A DNA stretch of 64,000 nt. Origin: Treponema sp. Lineage in GTDB: Bacteria > Spirochaetota > Spirochaetia > Treponematales > Breznakiellaceae. Below, in pieces: positions 28,323-37,834 of this stretch. The stretch's first letter is position 1. Every line of letters begins with the position of its first letter. Both the position numbers and the translations under genes were made by a program. The notes beneath the pieces are model-generated. The model searched no databases and had not been told where the DNA came from. It saw only the letters and a program-made list of their open reading frames with translations. The DNA is taken from NCBI GenBank assembly GCA_031266875.1, contig JAISAE010000080.1, positions 21,417 to 85,416 of the forward strand, given 5' to 3'.

Positions 28323-29639
28323 TTAGCGTATATCGGAAATCACCAGCCGCAGCTTTCCTGTTTTGGTGCGGGGTATTGTTTCAACATAATTGATCGTTAT
28401 AAAAACCGAGTCATCTATACGTTCTCTTATTTCTTGCATCAATTGTTTTTCATCTTCAACGGTATAGTCCTTTCCCTTAACTATATCAAAATCTATGTGA
28501 TATAAATCTTTTTGATGAATTTGCGCTTCTTTAATGGCTGTTAGAGGTTTAAACAGGTGGTTTAACTGTCCCAATTTCACGCCGTTTGGCAATGTAATAG
28601 CATCTTCTATTCGCCCATCAATGCAGCTAATTTTTCCATCCATGAATTCCGCAATATCGCCGGTATCATACCGAATCAATGGAAAAGCCTCATTTGAAAA
28701 ACCGGTGCCGACTATTTTATATAAATTTTCATTTCCTTCTATGGGAAGAAATTCAATATAGCAATAATCATTATTAATGATAAATTCATCCTGTGCGTTT
28801 TGGTATATACTTGCGACTCCTTCCGTTAATCCATAATGCTGGCATATTCTGGCATTGGGAAATATCCTTTTTAGAATATCTTTTTGGTGTCCCAATAAAG
28901 TCTCGGACGATAAGGAGATATTTTTTACGCAACCCAGGGGAGGCAAGTTGTTTTCATATATTAGTGAAGCTAAGAGAGATATTTGTGAAGGATACCCGGT
29001 CAACCATTTTAGCTGCCTTTTGTGGATTTCGTTATAATAGCTTTCGACGGTATTGCCGCTTAAATGAATAGAGCTAAACATAACCTGTTTTCCGGGTTTA
29101 TTTATTCTCCAAAAAGGCGGATTTTTGTTTTTAGATGAAATAATTTTCTTGGTGCCGAACCAGCCGCACCACCAATCCATTTCAATCCCATTCAAACGCC
29201 GGTATCGCCAATTTACCGCCCATTGCTTATTTTCCATCTCAACGGTATAGGGCAAGGCCATGCCGCTTCCGGTTGACCCGCTGGTTTTCATTTCAATGGT
29301 CTTTGCCTTGCAGGTTGGATTAACAAAGAGTTTGACATCTTTTTTCACTATTTCTTTGTTAATTACCGGCAGCTTCTTTAGTTCCGTATAAATATCCCCG
29401 GCATTAACATTAAATCCACATTCCCTGAATAACTTCTTATAAAACGGGGTTTCAGAAACCGCGTGCAAAAAGTTTTTCAAACACTGATCAGGCTGGTACT
29501 CTCTTTTCTGAAATTTTTCCAGATATTCATAAAAATTCCGGTTAAACCTTCTCCGAAAAATTAAGTAACCTTTTACAGAGCAAAATAAATTTTGAATAAC
29601 AACCGGAGAATTATCGTAGATTCTTTCTATACATGACAT
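28323..29639 (-). CDS. Phenylacetate-CoA ligase/CapK-like adenylate-forming protein
   Basis: 'KTSGSTGSGMALPYT', 'HYGLTEGVASIYQN', 'IRYDTGDIAEF', 'IPRTKTGKLRLV'. Confidence 0.85.
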   Translation of the reverse strand: MSCIERIYDNSPVVIQNLFCSVKGYLIFRRRFNRNFYEYLEKFQKREYQPDQCLKNFLHAVSETPFYKKLFRECGFNVNAGDIYTELKKLPVINKEIVKKDVKLFVNPTCKAKTIEMKTSGSTGSGMALPYTVEMENKQWAVNWRYRRLNGIEMDWWCGWFGTKKIISSKNKNPPFWRINKPGKQVMFSSIHLSGNTVESYYNEIHKRQLKWLTGYPSQISLLASLIYENNLPPLGCVKNISLSSETLLGHQKDILKRIFPNARICQHYGLTEGVASIYQNAQDEFIINNDYCYIEFLPIEGNENLYKIVGTGFSNEAFPLIRYDTGDIAEFMDGKISCIDGRIEDAITLPNGVKLGQLNHLFKPLTAIKEAQIHQKDLYHIDFDIVKGKDYTVEDEKQLMQEIRERIDDSVFITINYVETIPRTKTGKLRLVISDIR

Positions 29640-29645
29640 TATATT

Positions 29646-29688
29646 TCCTCCTATAGGACTTTCATAAGTCCTTCATGGTATATAGTTA
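29646..29688. repeat. 43-bp direct repeat, copy 1
   Basis: tcctcctataggactttcataagtccttcatggtatatagtta; one mismatch to 31295..31337. Confidence 0.97.
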
Positions 29689-29692
29689 GGGG

Positions 29693-30169
29693 TTACGGCA
29701 AAGATCGTTGGGGCATTTCACTTATTTTTATAAAAAGTTCAACATCAGTTTTTATTATTTCCCATACATCTTCAATTTCTTTTATTAAAGGTCCCATTTC
29801 ATTCCAATCTAATTCTGAACTATACGCATGCCTTATAAAATGCCTAAACAATAAATATTTTTCCAATTTCTTTTTTACATCATTCCTGATAATTTTTATA
29901 TTTCTTGAATTATTTCCAAATGCCATTTCAAATAATGTTTTATGCCATTTAAAATCATTGGGCAATTTTTCATTTAAATATTTAAAAATTAATACAATAA
30001 CACTTTCAACACCATTATAAAACGAATGTAGTACCTGCGCCGCCGCTGTTATTTCTATAATATCAGGTTCCTTTATCTTGCATAAATCCAATAAAGGTTT
30101 TACATCCGTCAATGATTTTTCTATCCGTGAAATCTCATGTTCGATTTTTATTTTTACATTATCATCCAA
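29693..30169 (-). CDS. HepT-like HEPN-domain protein (putative toxin)
   Basis: All-helical ORF with RHFIRHAY (R-x4-H-x-Y), overlapping a MNT-type nucleotidyltransferase gene. Confidence 0.75.
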   Translation of the reverse strand: MDDNVKIKIEHEISRIEKSLTDVKPLLDLCKIKEPDIIEITAAAQVLHSFYNGVESVIVLIFKYLNEKLPNDFKWHKTLFEMAFGNNSRNIKIIRNDVKKKLEKYLLFRHFIRHAYSSELDWNEMGPLIKEIEDVWEIIKTDVELFIKISEMPQRSLP

Positions 30170-30455
30170 TTTGAATAACTTCGCCTATCCTGTTGAGCAT
30201 TGAATAAAAATCAGAATTTAAGTCAAAATCTACTAAATCAATTTTATGTTCAATGTCAAAATATAATCTTGAATATACGTCAAAAAATTTGCCTTTTGGG
30301 AGTCCTTTAATACCAATATCTATATCAGAATTCTCATGTATTTTTCCTGAAACCAGTGAGCCAAACAAAAAAACTGATTGGCAGCCTTCACTTTTGAGTA
30401 AATTTGTTGCAATTTCAATATCTTTTCGATATTTTGAAGGAATATTGAGTTCCAT
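30162..30455 (-). CDS. MntA-like minimal nucleotidyltransferase (putative antitoxin)
   Basis: 'FLFGSLVSGKIHENSDIDIGI' = GS-x10-D-x-D. Confidence 0.85.
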   Translation of the reverse strand: MELNIPSKYRKDIEIATNLLKSEGCQSVFLFGSLVSGKIHENSDIDIGIKGLPKGKFFDVYSRLYFDIEHKIDLVDFDLNSDFYSMLNRIGEVIQIG

Positions 30456-30569
30456 GTTCAGATTATATCTTATTTTTTCATTATGTCAACTTATGTCTTT
30501 GTATAATTTATTATACATTTTTGCCCCTAACGGTGCATATCTAAAAAATAGCAACTATTAAAGAACAAA

Positions 30570-30636
30570 AAGCTGACCCATTGACGCTCAGAGCGAACCC
30601 GTCAAACCATTAAGCTGACCCATTGACGCTCAGAGC
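30570..30636. repeat. Two direct copies of a 25-mer (30570..30594 and 30612..30636), 42-bp period
   Basis: aagctgacccattgacgctcagagc exactly twice. Confidence 0.95.
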
Positions 30637-30648
30637 TTATTGGTCAGG

Positions 30649-31158
30649 CTAGGAACCGGCGCTCTCACCCGCCTCGGAGCCTTCCCCGCCACCCTTGCGG
30701 CTCCGGCTGGGCAGCCGGCTCGACAGGTCTTCTAACTGTGCCTTTGCGCCGGCCACATTCTCCCGCGCCGCAAGTTTCAGCGCGTTGTAGTACACGTAAG
30801 CCGCTTCAAGCGCGTCGCTCCCCTCGGCGGAAAGCGTGTCCTTGAGAGTAACGGCAAACTGTTCGACCTTGTCTATGAGGTTCCACAACTCGTGCGTCGT
30901 TTCAAGATGTCCGGTGAACGCCGCCATATCAAAGTGTCCGGGGCGAAACTCCGGGTTCACCTTAGCGTAAGCCTCGGCGTGTTCCACAAACGACTGGGTT
31001 TTCGGCCCCATCTTCGCCATACGCTTCCGGTCGTCCAGGGTGAGCGGGCGCAAATACGGCTCAAGCGGCGCGATGAGGGCGGTCAGCGCCGTTTCCGCCG
31101 CGTCGATTACAGCTGCGGGTATCCTCTTCGTCAGAGTGTCTTCGTTTGATTCAGGCAT
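30649..31158 (-). CDS. Hypothetical protein
   Basis: Starts MPESNEDTLTKR after GGAGGCACTT; soluble helical protein; track ORF extends to 31257. Confidence 0.6.
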   Translation of the reverse strand: MPESNEDTLTKRIPAAVIDAAETALTALIAPLEPYLRPLTLDDRKRMAKMGPKTQSFVEHAEAYAKVNPEFRPGHFDMAAFTGHLETTHELWNLIDKVEQFAVTLKDTLSAEGSDALEAAYVYYNALKLAARENVAGAKAQLEDLSSRLPSRSRKGGGEGSEAGESAGS

Positions 31159-31294
31159 AAGTGCCTCCTTGTTCGTAACATTTTCGGGTAGTATACTCTT
31201 CTCCTTGCCAATGTCAAGGGCAGAACGAGCGCATACCCAGCCGGAGCTTGCCTTCACGGTTAAAAATTCTCATCAGACACCGGACAGGATCGTA

Positions 31295-31337
31295 TCCTCC
31301 TATAGGACTTTCATAAGTCCCTCATGGTATATAGTTA
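31295..31337. repeat. 43-bp direct repeat, copy 2 (encodes the C-terminus of the adjacent glycosyltransferase)
   Basis: tcctcctataggactttcataagtccctcatggtatatagtta. Confidence 0.97.
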
Positions 31338-32427
31338 CCGGAGAGCCTTGTTGTATCTGTTCTACGATGCGTAAAAAACGTTCGGCGGCAAGCTCCGGCG
31401 ACCAATTATGTACTATCCACTCCCGTGAATAATGCTTAAATTTTTCCAAAATCTCTCTGTTGTCAATAAGATACAGCAGCTTTTCAGCCAATTGCCGGTA
31501 ATTGCCCGGCTTAAAAACAAAACCATTCACGCCGTCTTCTATCATGGTTCTAACAGAACCCGCCATGTTAGAACCAATCACCACGCAGGATTCCGTCATG
31601 GCCTCATTTACAACAGTTCCCCAGCCTTCATGCCCGGAACTCGGAAGAACATATATATCCGATCCCCACATTATTTTTTTTATTTTGTCCAGGGGCTGAA
31701 AATTGAGTATCGTTATATGGTCCGATATCGCTAATGTAGCGCCCAGACGTATGATTTTTTTCTTTTGTTCCCCTTCGCCAACAAGAATTAATTGTGCTTC
31801 TTTTTTTTGTTTCAGTATAAGCGCGAATGCCTTTAATAAAGTATCAACCCTTTTCAATCCCACCATGTGGCCGCACCAGAAAATGTGTATTTTATTCGGC
31901 AAAAAAAAGGAATTATGCTCTATGGATGAGGTTTCAGATGGTGAAAAATAACCAAAATTAAATATCCGGCCTGTGCATATATGTAAAAAATTGAAATCCC
32001 GCGCAGCGTAGTGTCCCTGAGCTAAATAATAAAATAATGGAAAAGAGGATAATTTCTTTAATTGAAAAACCAACTTTGCCTTGCGAGGATGGACTAAACG
32101 AAATTTTCCAAAAGGAGGCTTGAACCATCTTTCAGACGCATAAAAAGTTATTTTATTATGTTCCAGCCTCTTTTGCATCAAATGGAAATATTTTGACATT
32201 CTGCATACAACGACATCGGCTTCGTAAAAATGACGTTCAAATTTTTCTTTGTCGCTGTTTATCGTAAATATCCACGGCTCATTAAGAGCGGCAAAAGACA
32301 TTCCCTTCCTTCTTGGGTTATCCAGTTGGCCTGCCGCGAGAAGAACTTCTTCATTGGTTGCTTTTAACACCTCCGCTATAAAAACCGTGATATGATAATT
32401 AACCACTTCTTCTACAAAGAGTATCAA
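31300..32427 (-). CDS. Glycosyltransferase family 4
   Basis: 'IHIFWCGHMVGLKRVDTLLKAFALIL', 'VLPSSGHEGWGTVVNEAMTESCVVIGSNMAG'. Confidence 0.88.
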   Translation of the reverse strand: MILFVEEVVNYHITVFIAEVLKATNEEVLLAAGQLDNPRRKGMSFAALNEPWIFTINSDKEKFERHFYEADVVVCRMSKYFHLMQKRLEHNKITFYASERWFKPPFGKFRLVHPRKAKLVFQLKKLSSFPLFYYLAQGHYAARDFNFLHICTGRIFNFGYFSPSETSSIEHNSFFLPNKIHIFWCGHMVGLKRVDTLLKAFALILKQKKEAQLILVGEGEQKKKIIRLGATLAISDHITILNFQPLDKIKKIMWGSDIYVLPSSGHEGWGTVVNEAMTESCVVIGSNMAGSVRTMIEDGVNGFVFKPGNYRQLAEKLLYLIDNREILEKFKHYSREWIVHNWSPELAAERFLRIVEQIQQGSPVTIYHEGLMKVL

Positions 32428-32430
32428 ACC

Positions 32431-33582
32431 TTATCCCTGCGTTTTAAATAGAATGCTGGCATACGTGTATCCGTCGCTGACAAAAAAGCATTTAATACAT
32501 AAAATACCAAAGGTTATCAAAAATATAACGATAAGCAATAGTTCTTTTTCATATCGAAAGAACGCCGCCCTTTCAAGCAGGGTTTTCACTAAAAAATAGA
32601 TCGGATATACCAATGAAACCTCAAAATAATGCGTTACCCTCATTAACAAAATGGTGTTTAAGGCTATTAATTTAAGGCAAAATGAAAAAATTCCTATGGC
32701 AAACAAAACCCGTTCTTTTCTGGCGCGTATATATTTATAACATAATAAAGACAAAAAATAAACCGGCAAATTACTATACCGCACCAATCTTGTCGTCAGC
32801 GGTATCCTGGTTGCGGCATATTCACCCCCTATATAGTGAGCATAAGGCGCAATATATTCCAGCCAGGATAGGATAATTTTTTCCAGATTAATGACAGACA
32901 GCAAAGACGAACCCGCTAACGCAAGAAATAAAACAGTAACATTCGATTTTTCAAACAGTATAGCCAAAAAGTAAAACGGCGCGAGAAAGAGGAGCGATTG
33001 ATGAAATCCCGCGCCAATTAAGATGCATAGAACATACAAAACCAACTTTCGTTCAATAATACATATAATTGCAAGAAGAAAAAAGCTGACGGCTATATAC
33101 TGTCTTATCGCATTAAATTGATTATAAAATGATATGGAAATAGTAAAATATAAATATATATACGCATATAAATACTTTACATCCAGATACATAATATAGG
33201 CAAATAATCCCGCCATAGTAATAAAGGCGCAAAGTATAATGCCAAGCTGGGGGTCTAAATTATTGGTTATAACAAAAATCGCTAAACCTGAAAAAAATAT
33301 TTCATTTTTTGCGGCGCCAAGCCACCCCGCAAGTTTCTTATCAGAAAAATAAAGTAAATATGAAAAATAATCTTTGCCAACATTATATTGCAGCCCTATA
33401 AACAAAACCCATATCCCAAATGTTAGCAAAAACAACAGCCTGGGATTACTAAGGCGGGAAGGTCTTTTGACGGTAACTGACGTATTGTTTTTTATGCCCA
33501 GCGACACACAAAAAGCAACATTTATACATAGAAATATAAGATATGCCATATCTATCGTATGATAGTGCTCATTCTTTGACAA
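32431..33582 (-). CDS. EpsG/Wzy-like polysaccharide polymerase
   Basis: Multi-TM; 'FNAIRQYIAVSFFLLAI', 'GAGFHQSLLFLAPFYFLAI'. Confidence 0.8.
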   Translation of the reverse strand: MSKNEHYHTIDMAYLIFLCINVAFCVSLGIKNNTSVTVKRPSRLSNPRLLFLLTFGIWVLFIGLQYNVGKDYFSYLLYFSDKKLAGWLGAAKNEIFFSGLAIFVITNNLDPQLGIILCAFITMAGLFAYIMYLDVKYLYAYIYLYFTISISFYNQFNAIRQYIAVSFFLLAIICIIERKLVLYVLCILIGAGFHQSLLFLAPFYFLAILFEKSNVTVLFLALAGSSLLSVINLEKIILSWLEYIAPYAHYIGGEYAATRIPLTTRLVRYSNLPVYFLSLLCYKYIRARKERVLFAIGIFSFCLKLIALNTILLMRVTHYFEVSLVYPIYFLVKTLLERAAFFRYEKELLLIVIFLITFGILCIKCFFVSDGYTYASILFKTQG

Positions 33583-34694
33583 CCAGCGTCAAAACTAAAG
33601 TAATCCATATAATCATTTTGTATCTGTTTGTTATCAATCATATTATTTTTATAAAGGTCCATAAGACATTTGATTCCTTTTGTAAAAGTTTCTTCATCAT
33701 CATATATCTGAAAATACGATTTATTAAAAAAATAATCATAACCTCTTGCAGAAACTTTATGTGCTAATACTGGAAGACCCTGTCTAAGACCGTCCATAAT
33801 CCTTAATTTTAGACCGCCCCCAACATTTGTTGGACAATAATATATGATTCCATATTTAATAACATCTTCCATGTTTTCCGGATTTCGTATAATCGTTATA
33901 GTCCCAGTTTCTTTTTGAGCAATACCCATAATTGTTTTATTTGGATTTCTTCCGGCAAAAAGTATTTTGACATTTGGCAATTCTTTGCATAACAATACGT
34001 AATAATGCTTATAAAAATCTTTAATCCCACATTCAGTCTGCCGGCTTCCCAAGGATCCGGTAATTACCATTGTATAAGGGCCGGACACCTTTTCTATAAG
34101 GGGAAGCGCCCGTTGAAAAGGTTCAAATGTTCCAATTACGGCCCTTTCGCCATTACATTTCCCATATTGTCTTTCAAAAAGCGCCATATCCGACTTAGTC
34201 AAAAATAAATTCAAATCGGCCTGATAATAAGCGTTCTTTTCATTCCTGATAACATAATAGGGAAAAAATCCCCGGAAGGAAGACAAAGTTTTATTATCTA
34301 CAGCATATTCTCTTTCATAATTGTGATGAATAACAACAACTTTGATATCAAATGATTTAATGCCATCAACCATATCTCCGGCATAAGTACCGCCATTTAT
34401 TATACATAATTTATATCGTCCTGGATACTTTTTTAAATGTAAAAAAATATATTTTCTAAAACGATGTAAATTTCCAAATATGGAAGATAGTATTGCAATT
34501 ATTTTTTTACGCCTCGGTACGCCAAAATAGTTCCCTTTAGTTACTGTATTACCAATTGATTCTTGAGGCAGAATTAAATCAATATTCTCTGAGCCATAAA
34601 CATACTTTACCGCCTCATAATACGCCAAAACAGCCAGCCCTCCGCCAAAACGAACAAACAAGTCATTTGTTGCAATATAAAGTATTTTATTCAC
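33552..34694 (-). CDS. Glycosyltransferase
   Basis: Rossmann-like, 'VVVIHHNYEREYA', 'VGGGLKLRIMDGLRQGLPVLAHKVSARGYDY'. Confidence 0.78.
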   Translation of the reverse strand: MNKILYIATNDLFVRFGGGLAVLAYYEAVKYVYGSENIDLILPQESIGNTVTKGNYFGVPRRKKIIAILSSIFGNLHRFRKYIFLHLKKYPGRYKLCIINGGTYAGDMVDGIKSFDIKVVVIHHNYEREYAVDNKTLSSFRGFFPYYVIRNEKNAYYQADLNLFLTKSDMALFERQYGKCNGERAVIGTFEPFQRALPLIEKVSGPYTMVITGSLGSRQTECGIKDFYKHYYVLLCKELPNVKILFAGRNPNKTIMGIAQKETGTITIIRNPENMEDVIKYGIIYYCPTNVGGGLKLRIMDGLRQGLPVLAHKVSARGYDYFFNKSYFQIYDDEETFTKGIKCLMDLYKNNMIDNKQIQNDYMDYFSFDAGCQRMSTIIR

Positions 34695-34817
34695 ATCTTC
34701 CCCGAAAATATTGCACTATAAGGCACGAATAAATCATAATAACCGCTTAAGAAAAAACTACTATAGCTTTTTAAATCAAATAATTTCCGATTTATTCTTC
34801 TGATAATGTTAATATTA

Positions 34818-36320
34818 TTAGAAAGAAGAAAATAATGATTTGAAATGCAACAATATATATCCTATGCCTGGGACAGCCAATATTATTCCCACCTTAAATG
34901 CATATTTAATCCAGTCAAAATTGGATATGCCCGAATACGGAATGGCACATTTTATTATGTATATAGCTATAAAATAGCATAATCCCCATAGCATGATCCT
35001 GATTCCGGTATATTTAACTTTATCATTAAGAATCTTTGTATGAGAATAAATTATTATATCGACTGTACGATATGCAAAAGAACAGACAGAACCAATTAAT
35101 ACGCCACTTAGTCCATATTTAATCACAAAAAAAAGTGACGCTATAATATTAATCATAACTTCCAGCATCGATCTATTTTTCGTTTCTTTAAAATGTCCTG
35201 CGGCGCTTATTAATAAATCAGCAGGCACTCGCAATTTATTGGCAATTCCTACCACCACAAACAAAGTCGCCAACATTGGTTGTATATATTCTGCATCAAT
35301 CATATTTTTTGTGTATAGTTTCATAAAAGGAATAGTCAAAATATAAGCGCATGAATATATCCAACCTAATATAATAAAATACATTGTCTCATATTTTTGA
35401 TAAATCGAATTTATTCTTTTCTCAAATAATAATTTGCCAAAAAAAGCTTGCATTCCAGTAGAAATGCACCCAATTAAATTGCCAAGACCAACAAAAACCA
35501 CTGAGTATACGGCATAAATACTGACAGTATTCAAATCACAAAATATACTTAATAAGACTATTGGCGAATTAAATATAATCAATCCACCTATTTGATGTAT
35601 AAGCACATCCCATTTCTGTTGCAGTATATTAACATTTGGCGAATTAAATATATAAAGGTTATGATATTTTTGTTTAATGTAAGAAACTATCAAAACATAC
35701 TTTAATAAAAAAGAAAATGAAATTACTGATTGCATCATTAATATTGATGATATATTAAATAACTTTATAAGCGCTATTGAAATAACAGTATTTGAAATAA
35801 TTTCTATGGTATGTATGAAGGCAACTACATAATTCTTTCTATCAGCAACAAGTAATACCCGATATTTGCCGATTAAAAAAAAATCCGCTATGCCTGATAT
35901 GCCCAGAATTAATACCATTAATCTTGATAAATTATTTTTTTCTTGACTTTTAATAATAAGTGGGTATATAATTGCAAGAATAATAACTAATCCAGTAAAT
36001 AAAAAACCAGATTTGTTGTAAAAATGTCTGGTTGCAGATAATATTTCATTTCTAGACTGGATATTTTTCTCTGCTAATGGTTTATATAATATGGCAATTG
36101 ATGCGCCTCCTATCCCTGATTCCACAACACCCAGATATGCAATAAACTGTTTTATAGATGAGGTCATACCATTTAATTCTGAACCAAAGGTTTGAACTAT
36201 CAATGGCGGTAAGATAAAACCGCAAATTATATTTACTGTTTGTAATAATAAATTGATTGAAACATTATATACTACTTCTTTTTTTTGCGATATACGATGT
36301 ATATTGTTATTATGTATCAT
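34818..36320 (-). CDS. Polysaccharide flippase (Wzx-like)
   Basis: 500 aa, ~12-14 TM, 'VYNVSINLLLQTVNIICGFILPPLIVQTFGSELNGMTSSIKQFIAYL'. Confidence 0.85.
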   Translation of the reverse strand: MIHNNNIHRISQKKEVVYNVSINLLLQTVNIICGFILPPLIVQTFGSELNGMTSSIKQFIAYLGVVESGIGGASIAILYKPLAEKNIQSRNEILSATRHFYNKSGFLFTGLVIILAIIYPLIIKSQEKNNLSRLMVLILGISGIADFFLIGKYRVLLVADRKNYVVAFIHTIEIISNTVISIALIKLFNISSILMMQSVISFSFLLKYVLIVSYIKQKYHNLYIFNSPNVNILQQKWDVLIHQIGGLIIFNSPIVLLSIFCDLNTVSIYAVYSVVFVGLGNLIGCISTGMQAFFGKLLFEKRINSIYQKYETMYFIILGWIYSCAYILTIPFMKLYTKNMIDAEYIQPMLATLFVVVGIANKLRVPADLLISAAGHFKETKNRSMLEVMINIIASLFFVIKYGLSGVLIGSVCSFAYRTVDIIIYSHTKILNDKVKYTGIRIMLWGLCYFIAIYIIKCAIPYSGISNFDWIKYAFKVGIILAVPGIGYILLHFKSLFSSF

Positions 36321-36589
36321 AAATTTATATTATTAGATGATCTGTTGTACGGTTTCAAGTTTATTTTAATATATGCATGATTATCTTAACCTCCGCAATA
36401 AGGAATTCAAATCTGAATACCACGTCAATTGATTGTTAAGATTGCTATATCCACGTTCAGCAGAAATAAGAGCGGCTTTACAACCTCCATTTACTCCAGC
36501 CTATATGTCCCGATCATCTTTTGCTCTTCATTAATTTAAATTTGCACATCATACCAGTGAAGCAGCTTATTTAATATTAAAACCTAATA

Positions 36590-37714
36590 CTAAAAAATAT
36601 TGATTATTTTTTTCCATGCTGTTCCATCCCCGTAAGGGTTATGCGCTCTGGCCATTGCCTGATATGTGCCTTCATCAGACAGGAGCCGCTCAACATTCTC
36701 TACTATTGCCGCGCTGTCTGTTCCCACCAGCCGCACCGTGTCGGCGTCCACCGCCTCGGGGCGCTCGGTGGTGTCCCGCATCACCAGCACCGGCTTCCCA
36801 AGCGAGGGGGCTTCTTCCTGCACGCCGCCGGAGTCGGTCAAGAGCAGGTAACAATGCCGCATCAGGCACACAAAAGGGAGATAATCAAGCGGCGGAATCA
36901 GATAAATGTTGGTGATATTTGCTAAAAGCTCATATACCGGCTTTTGTACATTCGGGTTCAGATGGACAGGATACACAATGTCTGTATCGGGGTGAGTACG
37001 GGCTATCTCTTTTAATGCGTTACAAATACGCAAAAAGCCTTCGCCAAAGTTTTCACGCCGGTGGCCGGTTACCAGAATATAGCGCTTGTCCGCCACAGGC
37101 TTGTATCCTTTTTCCTCCAATTCTTTGAGTATCTGTAGGCGCAAGTCAGGAGTAGTATTGATAATTTCTGTCGCCATCAACAGGGTGTCTATCACCGTGT
37201 TTCCCGTAACCGTGATATTCGCGCTTATTTTTTCCTGTAACAGATTATTCCGCGAAGTTTCGGTCGGCGCAAAACAATAATCGCAGAGACGGTCAGTTAG
37301 CTGCCGATTCATTTCTTCTGGCCAGGGGGATGCCATGTTATAGGTCCGCAGGCCCGCTTCCACATGGGCTACTTTTATGTGCTGGTAAAACGCGGCAAGT
37401 CCGGCGGCGAGAGATGTGGTCGTGTCGCCATGCACAAAGACAATGTCAGGTCTAGCGTCTTTTAATACGTCGCGCATACCAAGCAGAACTTTTGAGGTAA
37501 TGTCGTATAAGTCCTGATTAGGGGCCATGATGTTGAGGTCATAATCAGGTTTTATGTCAAAGACCGCTAATATCTGATCCAGCATCTGCCGGTGCTGGCC
37601 AGTTACGCAGACTTTGACATCAAATTGATGAGGATATTTTTGAAAGGCTTTTACCACCGGCGCCATTTTTATGGCTTCGGGACGGGTGCCAAATACCAGT
37701 AATATTTTTTTCAT
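36590..37714 (-). CDS. wecB: UDP-N-acetylglucosamine 2-epimerase (non-hydrolysing)
   Basis: '[17 protein letters not shown]', '[10 protein letters not shown]', 'HVEAGLRT', '[28 protein letters not shown]'. Confidence 0.95.
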   Translation of the reverse strand: MKKILLVFGTRPEAIKMAPVVKAFQKYPHQFDVKVCVTGQHRQMLDQILAVFDIKPDYDLNIMAPNQDLYDITSKVLLGMRDVLKDARPDIVFVHGDTTTSLAAGLAAFYQHIKVAHVEAGLRTYNMASPWPEEMNRQLTDRLCDYCFAPTETSRNNLLQEKISANITVTGNTVIDTLLMATEIINTTPDLRLQILKELEEKGYKPVADKRYILVTGHRRENFGEGFLRICNALKEIARTHPDTDIVYPVHLNPNVQKPVYELLANITNIYLIPPLDYLPFVCLMRHCYLLLTDSGGVQEEAPSLGKPVLVMRDTTERPEAVDADTVRLVGTDSAAIVENVERLLSDEGTYQAMARAHNPYGDGTAWKKIINIF

Positions 37715-37746
37715 TACATTATCTTTTTCGGTCTGCGGATTACACG

Positions 37747-37834
37747 GATTTTCGTGGAATAAGAAAAAATAGATAGAACAAAATCCATGTTAATTCGCGT
37801 AATCCATGGACTTTTTTCTTATTCCACAAAAATC
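37747..37834. repeat. Imperfect inverted repeat (23-bp arms, ~42-bp loop) overlapping the wecC 3' end
   Basis: gattttcgtggaataagaaaaaa / ttttttcttattccacaaaaatc. Confidence 0.9.

Noticed and set aside
30570-30636. Mini-CRISPR (two 25-bp repeats, 17-bp spacer)
   Set aside because: Only two copies, spacer too short, no cas genes.
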